From Nitrosospira sp. (lineage in GTDB: Bacteria > Pseudomonadota > Gammaproteobacteria > Burkholderiales > Nitrosomonadaceae), in assembly GCA_030453055.1 (NCBI GenBank), contig JAKDLC010000007.1, positions 1-19,943 of the forward strand: 19,943 bases of DNA. Direction: 5' to 3'. A model generated the notes under the pieces. It saw only the letters and a list, made by a program, of their open reading frames with translations. It did not search any database and was not told the DNA's origin. Shown in pieces: positions 15,967 through 19,943 of the stretch. Numbering within the stretch: the first letter of the stretch is position 1; each line of letters begins with the position of its first letter. A program made the translations under genes and the position numbers.

Positions 15967-16355
15967 CGCGCATGACTCCCAATTCAAATCGCCAGGGCAT
16001 CGGCACGCTGCTCTTCATTCTGACCGGCCCTATAGTCTGGGCCGCGCACCTGGCTCTGATCTATTCCAGCCAATCCTCGCTATGCTCCTTCGATCCGGGC
16101 GAAGGCGGGGCAGGGGGGCGTGATGCCATCGCTGCCATCATTCTGGCCGTGACCGCCGTGGGCGTTGCGGCCGTTGGTTCCAGCGCTTTCCGTGCCCGTT
16201 CCGCCCATGGCTTGACCGCGCGAGCCGATCTCCCGGCAGAAACGATTACGTTTATCGTTACGATCATGCGTGTTCTGGCCGCCCTTTCCATTCTGGCAAT
16301 GCTTTATGCAGGCCTGGGCGTCGTCTTCCTTCCCGCCTGTGATTCGTTGCGCTGA
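15963..16355 (+). CDS. Small membrane protein at the end of the oxidase operon
   Basis: A 130-residue hydrophobic protein with about three membrane segments: LLFILTGPIVWAAHLALIYS, an Ala/Val-rich helix (residues ~50-72) and a C-terminal helix (VLAALSILAMLYAGLGVVFL). It contains Cys41 in SSLCSF and ends in PACDSLR. Similar small proteins with a GPIVWAAHxxLIY start accompany some oxidase clusters, but I know no function. ATG 15963 overlaps the stop of the I+III gene by 4 bases, so it is translated with the oxidase. The frame is open far upstream (to 15240), but that part lies entirely over the oxidase gene and is not coding. Confidence 0.7.
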   Translation: MTRMTPNSNRQGIGTLLFILTGPIVWAAHLALIYSSQSSLCSFDPGEGGAGGRDAIAAIILAVTAVGVAAVGSSAFRARSAHGLTARADLPAETITFIVTIMRVLAALSILAMLYAGLGVVFLPACDSLR

Positions 16356-16480
16356 CGCTACATCTGAAAAAAATTTTCTCTATAATTAACCAATTAACCT
16401 TATACTCTGTGACCATGACCGATCCTCTTTTGGCGGCGACTTATTGTTGATAAGAGGGACGGTGAATGAAATGTGAGGTT

Positions 16481-16501
16481 GATTCAGGTTTAACCTAAAT
16501 C
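16481..16501. repeat. Imperfect palindrome overlapping the right repeat copy
   Basis: GATTCAGGTT and AACCTAAATC pair around a single central T, with one mismatch in ten. The right arm is the inner part of the repeat shared with the window start. Such a short near-perfect dyad is typical of a mobile element end or a small dispersed hairpin repeat. Confidence 0.5.
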
Positions 16502-16511
16502 CGGTAGTTGA
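16492..16511. repeat. Right copy of the 20-bp inverted repeat
   Basis: AACCTAAATC followed by CGGTAGTTGA is the exact reverse complement of bases 1-20. The two copies face each other across about 16.5 kb. A perfect 20-base match is not expected by chance in a window this size. Confidence 0.8.
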
Positions 16512-16707
16512 CCGCTCGGTTAATAGATCAGAGTCATGATTAATAACGATATTTCGTATTATTTGACGCTCACCTTCCGGGTGAGGGCCGCTACGGGGTG
16601 AATTGCACGGTTTTTGCGGCACATGGCGGCGTTGCAACTCCTTGGAATGGGCAAGCAACCAGACAGCAGAGATTGCTCGTGTGAATAGTGATCCATAGAG
16701 ATATCCG

Positions 16708-17025
16708 GTGAAAGTGCTGAGTCTTATCCTCGCCGCCCTGATTGCCTTGCTTCAGTATCCGCTATGGCTCGGCAAAGGTAGTTGGCTTAAGGTATGGGAG
16801 TTCGATCAGCAAGTGATGGCGCAACATGAAATCAACCGGAAATTGCAACTCCGCAATGCCGCGCTGGACGCGGAAGTGCGCGACCTCAAGCAGGGTTCCG
16901 ACGCCATTGAAGAGCGCGCCCGTAGCGAACTGGGGATGATCAAGCAGGATGAAACATTTTTCCAGATAGTAAAAGACGGCGAGAAAAATATTTCGCGAGC
17001 GAACACCGGTGAGGTTGGGCCGTGA
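16708..17025 (+). CDS. ftsB: Cell division protein FtsB (septum formation initiator family)
   Basis: A 105-residue bitopic divisome protein that joins FtsL and FtsQ at the division site. It has a short N-terminus, one membrane helix (residues ~3-20, [19 protein letters not shown]) and a periplasmic coiled coil ([20 protein letters not shown]). The conserved end reads [22 protein letters not shown]. Length matches the family (~100). GTG 16708 has AGAG 7 bases upstream. In many proteobacteria ftsB follows eno; here repeats and the oxidase operon precede it, suggesting insertion or rearrangement upstream. Confidence 0.93.
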   Translation: MKVLSLILAALIALLQYPLWLGKGSWLKVWEFDQQVMAQHEINRKLQLRNAALDAEVRDLKQGSDAIEERARSELGMIKQDETFFQIVKDGEKNISRANTGEVGP

Positions 17026-17053
17026 GCGGCAAAATAGCAAAATATTATCCCGG

Positions 17054-17536
17054 TTAAGCACGATTCGATCCGCCAAATTTAGGCAGCAGCCAAAGTATGA
17101 TCAGGGCCAGAAGCGCGCTCAGTACGGCAGTGGACTCGCGCCCAAGTCCGGCAGCGCCTCCTATTGCCGCGGTCAACCATAAACCTGCCGCGGTGGTAAG
17201 TCCTTTTATTGTTTTTTCGTCAGGGCTTTTGAGAATGGTTCCGGCGCCAAGAAATCCCACGCCGGTGACCACGCCCTGGATTACGCGAGTCAAGTCCGCA
17301 TCTGTCATGCCCGCTTGTTGAGGAACGAGTATGAAGAGCGCGGCGCCGAGAGCAACGAGCATGTGCGTTCGCAGCCCGGCCGCTTTGCCGCTTTGCTCCC
17401 GCTCGAAACCGAGCAGACCGCCTAGCGTGGCGGCGAGCGCCAGCCGCAGGGTGACACGGGTAGCTTCCGCGATAGTTGGAAGATCGGAGAATTCCGCTAC
17501 CACTATATTACAAACCTCTTGCCACCACCCGTCCAT
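17054..17536 (-). CDS. MgtC/SapB family inner membrane protein
   Basis: A 160-residue protein with about four membrane segments. The family signature is near the N-terminus: ATLGGLLGFEREQSGKAAGL then RTHMLVALGAALFIL. It continues with GVVTGVGFLGAGTILK and GLTTAAGLWLTAAIGGAAG. MgtC proteins help survival in low magnesium and modulate ATP synthase in some pathogens; other members are uncharacterised. The C-terminal cytosolic domain of MgtC itself is absent, so this is the short membrane-only form. GGGAGGAG directly precedes ATG 17536. It converges with ftsB, with 28 bases between stops. Confidence 0.88.
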   Translation of the reverse strand: MDGWWQEVCNIVVAEFSDLPTIAEATRVTLRLALAATLGGLLGFEREQSGKAAGLRTHMLVALGAALFILVPQQAGMTDADLTRVIQGVVTGVGFLGAGTILKSPDEKTIKGLTTAAGLWLTAAIGGAAGLGRESTAVLSALLALIILWLLPKFGGSNRA

Positions 17537-17654
17537 TACTCCTCCCTATCGAAATTGTTTGACAATATCAAGTTCACGCAGACAATCCGCTACCTGATCA
17601 TCTGGTTGGCGTCAATCGGGCCAGGTTGTTGATCCGGCGAGCAAAGCAGTATAA

Positions 17655-17745
17655 CGTCATACCGGTGAAAGCGGTATCCGGTGGCGTGCAAAGAGTGCTG
17701 CTCATCGCCGGTTTGGGCTGAATTCCGGATCAAGCCCGGGATGAT
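17655..17745. repeat. REP-like dispersed repeat cluster
   Basis: CGTCATACCGGTGAAAGCGG at 17655-17674 followed by TATCCGG, and CCGGATCAAGCCCGGGATGA at 17725-17744, resemble extragenic repeats common in proteobacterial genomes. The first contains a TACCG/CGGTA hairpin. It lies in the 287-base gap between the divergent MgtC-like and LapA-domain genes. Family membership is from memory. Confidence 0.45.
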
Positions 17746-17823
17746 GAAATTCATAATATTTTCTCACCGGACAAATAGTATGAGAATCTTGAGAATGATG
17801 GCAAATAATAGCGGGACAAAATC

Positions 17824-18210
17824 ATGCATCTGCTTTTAGTAGTTGGCATCGCCCTTGCCATAGCTGTTGTCGGGTTTGCTCTGCAGAACAATGCGCCGGT
17901 AACGGTAGACCTGGCGCTGTGGAGCTTCGAAGGTTCTCTGGCTCTGGTGCTGCTGCTTGCGATGGGCCTGGGGGTGATCATCGCCGGACTGATGTCAGCG
18001 CCAAGCATGATCAAGATCCGCTGGACGCGTTCGCGTCTTCGCAGCCAGGTTTCGCGGCTGGAACGGGACAAAATAATGCTGGAGCGACGCATCGTCGAAT
18101 TGGAAGCTGAACTTGAGAAGCTGGCGCCAAGGCCGGTTCAGGAAGAGCCGGAGCGTTATCTCGGATTAAAGTCTCTGTTTATAGGCGGGCCCGAGAAACC
18201 CAAAGAATAA
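17824..18210 (+). CDS. LapA-domain (DUF1049) membrane protein
   Basis: A 128-residue inner membrane protein. Two membrane helices (residues ~2-20 and ~38-58) flank FALQNNAPVTVDLALWSFEG, the typical DUF1049 loop. A cytoplasmic coiled coil follows (SRLERDKIMLERRIVELEAE), then a Pro-rich tail. In E. coli LapA works with LapB to control LpxC and lipopolysaccharide synthesis; here no lapB is adjacent (it is often next door), so the same role is only plausible. The ribosome binding site before ATG 17824 is weak (GCGGG). Confidence 0.85.
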   Translation: MHLLLVVGIALAIAVVGFALQNNAPVTVDLALWSFEGSLALVLLLAMGLGVIIAGLMSAPSMIKIRWTRSRLRSQVSRLERDKIMLERRIVELEAELEKLAPRPVQEEPERYLGLKSLFIGGPEKPKE

Positions 18211-18359
18211 TCGATCCAAGTCCGCGATTTGCAGCGCGGCCTTAAAAATAGTTGCGCCAAAGGCCGTATCAATCAGTAAGGGTAAGTCGTTATGCGGTTG
18301 GCTATCTGGTGCTTTATCCTTTATCAGCAGAACCATTAATCCATGTAGGTAATTCCTGA

Positions 18360-18770
18360 CAAGCCATTCATTCATTCTTACATCATGTTTCCACTTTAGT
18401 CGGCATTCTGTTTTTAACCGGGATCGCCATCGTGTCTTTACGGGGTGCGTTGATGGCTGCGGGGGGTACTGTCATCGGAGTCGTTTTTCCCATAATACTG
18501 GGTGCGAATCAAGGCATGATCGAGATGGGGTTATACTCATTCAACCCGGTTCTGACTATGATGACCGTGGGATGGGTCTTCCTCAAACCTGACGGCAGAA
18601 GCGCCGCGCTGGCGGTTCTGGCGGGTATTTTAACCGTGGTGTGTCAGGCTGGTCTGACCAGCTTTCTGGCGCCGATAGGTCTGCCGACGCTTCCGTTTGT
18701 TCTCACCATGTGGATGTTTCTGTTTGCGGCGGGAATGTCAAAATACTGGTCAGAACCGGCGGCTGAATAA
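18360..18770 (+). pseudogene. C-terminal half of a urea transporter (UT family), truncated
   Basis: The frame opens after a stop at 18357-18359 and reads TLVGILFLTGIAIVSLRGAL, then GLYSFNPVLTMMTVGWVF, AGILTVVCQAGLTSFLAPIG and LPTLPFVLTMWMFLFAAG. These match the second of the two homologous halves of UT-family urea channels (GLYGFNxxL and LPxLTxPFVLxTW type motifs). Full proteins are about 300 residues or more; only ~125 remain and no first half is found between 18211 and 18360. A GTG at 18432 could start a 112-residue product, but a lone half would not be expected to form the normal pore. I treat it as a remnant. Confidence 0.65.
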
Positions 18771-18813
18771 ACATTGTTCTAACTTGGCCCCGCACAGCCG
18801 GATGTTTCTGTCA

Positions 18814-18842
18814 CATACGCTTGCAAATCAGGTGGGCGTATG
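18814..18842. other. Inverted repeat between urea transporter remnant and carbonic anhydrase
   Basis: CATACGC (18814-18820) and GCGTATG (18836-18842) are perfect 7-bp arms with a 15-base loop, located between two converging genes. No T-run follows on either side, so terminator function is doubtful. Two direct copies of GCCGGATTC lie just downstream (about 18860 and 18882). Confidence 0.35.
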
Positions 18843-18887
18843 ACGGCTAGTAGCGCAGCGCCGGATTCGCTGACTTAAGTGCCGGAT

Positions 18888-19637
18888 TCAAGTGACCAAA
18901 TCCACTCTCCCGGTTTTCAGGCTGTATACTCCGCCCACCACAAGAAGTTTCTTGTTCGCAACCAATTGACTCAAAATTGGCGGTTGTTTTCTCAATTTCT
19001 CAACATTTCGGATGACGTTCATTTTGACTACGTTGGCATAGCGTTCGCCGGGCATATTTTTTGCCGCCCGGACTGCGGGCGCCAACGCGCTCGCCATGGA
19101 TTGAATGTGCCCCGGAAACTGCCTGTTTTTGTCGACGGCGTCAATGGCGGCCCCGACAGCGCCACAGCTTTCATGACCGAGCACCATGATCAGCGGGGCA
19201 TGCAATATGGCTGCCGCATACTCAAGGGTAGCCACAAAATCCGTGGTTAAATAATTACCGGCGACGCGAGCCACGAACAGATCGCCGCGCTGCTCATCAA
19301 AGCAGAATTCCGGACTGACCCTTGAATCGGAGCAACCTAAAATACTGGCATAGGGGTTCTGTCCGGTAACCAGGGCTGCACGATCTTCGCTGAAATTCAA
19401 CGGCGTGGATTGTCCGGTGACATAACGTTCGTTGCCCGCCATCAATCTTTCCAACGCCTCATCAGGCGTCATCACGTTTTCCGGCAGTGGCGGTGACTTG
19501 GTGTTTGCGGCGGAAGCCATCTTTCCGGCTGTTCCGGCAATACTCAAAGTGAGAGCAGAGGCGGCGGCCAGCTTGAGAAACAAACGCTTGCTTGGCTCCC
19601 GTTGTTTTTCATCTTGTTGATCACATAGTTCGCACAT
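18888..19637 (-). CDS. Exported beta-class carbonic anhydrase
   Basis: A 249-residue zinc enzyme interconverting CO2 and bicarbonate. Zinc ligands and the catalytic dyad are intact: Cys102, Asp104 and Arg106 in ILGCSDSRV, and His155 and Cys158 in VLGHESCGAV. The N-terminus (EPSKRLFLKLAAASALTLSI then AGTAGKMASAA) is an export signal. SKRLFLK is one residue from the Tat consensus SRRxFLK, suggesting a KR-type Tat or a Sec signal and a periplasmic enzyme. A Cys-rich start, MCELC, precedes it. ATG 19637 is preferred; TTG 19643 would add two residues, and neither has a clear ribosome binding site. Confidence 0.9.
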   Translation of the reverse strand: MCELCDQQDEKQREPSKRLFLKLAAASALTLSIAGTAGKMASAANTKSPPLPENVMTPDEALERLMAGNERYVTGQSTPLNFSEDRAALVTGQNPYASILGCSDSRVSPEFCFDEQRGDLFVARVAGNYLTTDFVATLEYAAAILHAPLIMVLGHESCGAVGAAIDAVDKNRQFPGHIQSMASALAPAVRAAKNMPGERYANVVKMNVIRNVEKLRKQPPILSQLVANKKLLVVGGVYSLKTGRVDLVT

Positions 19638-19639
19638 AA

Positions 19640-19849
19640 TCAAGTAAGAGGATTGCTATGGGTATGTGGTGCCGACGCGGGTGAATGTTGTTCTTGCGTG
19701 ATCTTGCCGGGGTCGTGAGCAGGGGTATTGAAGATCAGCCGGGCTACGGCATTGCCATGCCGGGTGATAAGAACTTCCGCACCCTTCTCAACCCAGTCGA
19801 GCAAGGTACCCAGTTTGTTTTTCGCCTCGAAAGCGCCGACCTCACGCAT
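19640..19849 (-). CDS. Phd/YefM-type antitoxin, apparently without toxin
   Basis: A 69-residue protein whose first ~42 residues are a good Phd/YefM DNA-binding domain: MREVGAFEAKNKLGTLLDWV then EKGAEVLITRHGNAVARLIF. The rest (NTPAHDPGKITQEQHSPASA and on) is low-complexity and unlike the helical toxin-binding tail of the family. GGGAG stands 6 bases before ATG 19849. No PIN/VapC or Doc toxin follows; the carbonic anhydrase starts where a toxin would be. It could be a decayed antitoxin or a free-standing regulator of the downstream gene. Confidence 0.72.
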   Translation of the reverse strand: MREVGAFEAKNKLGTLLDWVEKGAEVLITRHGNAVARLIFNTPAHDPGKITQEQHSPASAPHTHSNPLT

Positions 19850-19943
19850 TGCTACTCCCTGATAAGCTACTAGCCCGGATGTTTCATGAATTGACGCGCG
19901 CCCTTGCTGGTCTTTTGTTTCGTATGGGAATTTTGCTCAGTCG

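Larger units (their letters stand above)
16356..16707. other. Repeat-rich gap between oxidase operon and ftsB
   Basis: This 352-base stretch is AT-richer than its flanks and holds no gene I can support. It contains two direct copies of AATTAACC near 16383-16400, the inverted repeat copy at 16492-16511, and a hairpin CTCACC/GGTGAG at 16569-16585 with a TTCCG loop. It may be debris of a small mobile element. Its right part should carry the ftsB promoter. Confidence 0.5.

Noticed and set aside
16386..16658. 90-codon minus-strand open frame in the repeat-rich gap
   Set aside because: Low-complexity composition, no family pattern, no ribosome binding site, and it runs across the inverted repeat and hairpin.
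18166..18375. 69-codon minus-strand frame between the LapA-domain gene and the urea transporter remnant
   Set aside because: No family pattern or ribosome binding site, and it overlaps the end of the LapA-domain gene.
1..19943. CRISPR arrays, tRNA or rRNA genes, and riboswitches
   Set aside because: I found no regularly spaced repeats, no tRNA-like cloverleaf and no known riboswitch core when reading through the window; faint RNA elements could be missed without a covariance search.

Overview
The window looks like chromosome of a GC-rich proteobacterium. FtsB, LapA, MgtC-type and beta-carbonic anhydrase homologues fit a beta- or gammaproteobacterium. A broken urea transporter, the carbonic anhydrase and several dispersed repeats make an ammonia-oxidising betaproteobacterium (Nitrosospira-like) my best guess. 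That is inference from gene content, not a marker gene.

Layout. (1) 1-960: a repeat end, a complete ParE/RelE-type toxin-antitoxin pair, and the C-terminal remnant of a second ParE-like toxin. (2) 1003-7404: a small exported protein followed by a complete heavy-metal RND efflux operon (outer membrane factor, adaptor, pump). The pump keeps all three E. coli CusA copper/silver methionines and the adaptor keeps the CusB-type Met motif, so the substrate is very likely Cu(I)/Ag(I). (3) 7460-8060, minus strand: a HicB-HicA module ending in a UUCG-loop terminator. (4) 8306-9341, minus strand: a short ChrA chromate-transporter remnant and a sterol desaturase/fatty acid hydroxylase family enzyme. (5) 9653-16355: a tightly packed respiratory operon: CtaG-type assembly factor, triheme cytochrome c, cytochrome oxidase subunit II with a fused cytochrome c domain, a CaCA-type cation exchanger, a fused oxidase subunit I+III, and a small membrane protein. 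(6) 16356-16707: repeat-rich spacer. (7) 16708-19943: ftsB, an MgtC-like gene, a REP-like repeat, a LapA-domain gene, a half urea transporter, an exported beta-carbonic anhydrase and an orphan Phd-type antitoxin.

The first 20 bases of the window recur, perfectly inverted, at 16492-16511. Everything from the first toxin-antitoxin pair to the end of the oxidase operon therefore lies between two inverted copies of one short sequence, just upstream of ftsB. The enclosed genes (two toxin-antitoxin modules, copper efflux, a copper-containing oxidase, gene fragments) read like an accessory island, though a dispersed repeat could give the same picture.

The most unusual part is the oxidase operon. 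Oxidase subunit I has Gln where the K-channel Lys normally sits and Ser where the D-channel Asn normally sits. A cation exchanger is embedded between subunit II and subunit I with almost no intergenic space. Copper efflux upstream and copper-enzyme assembly downstream would both handle periplasmic copper, but no shared regulator is visible.
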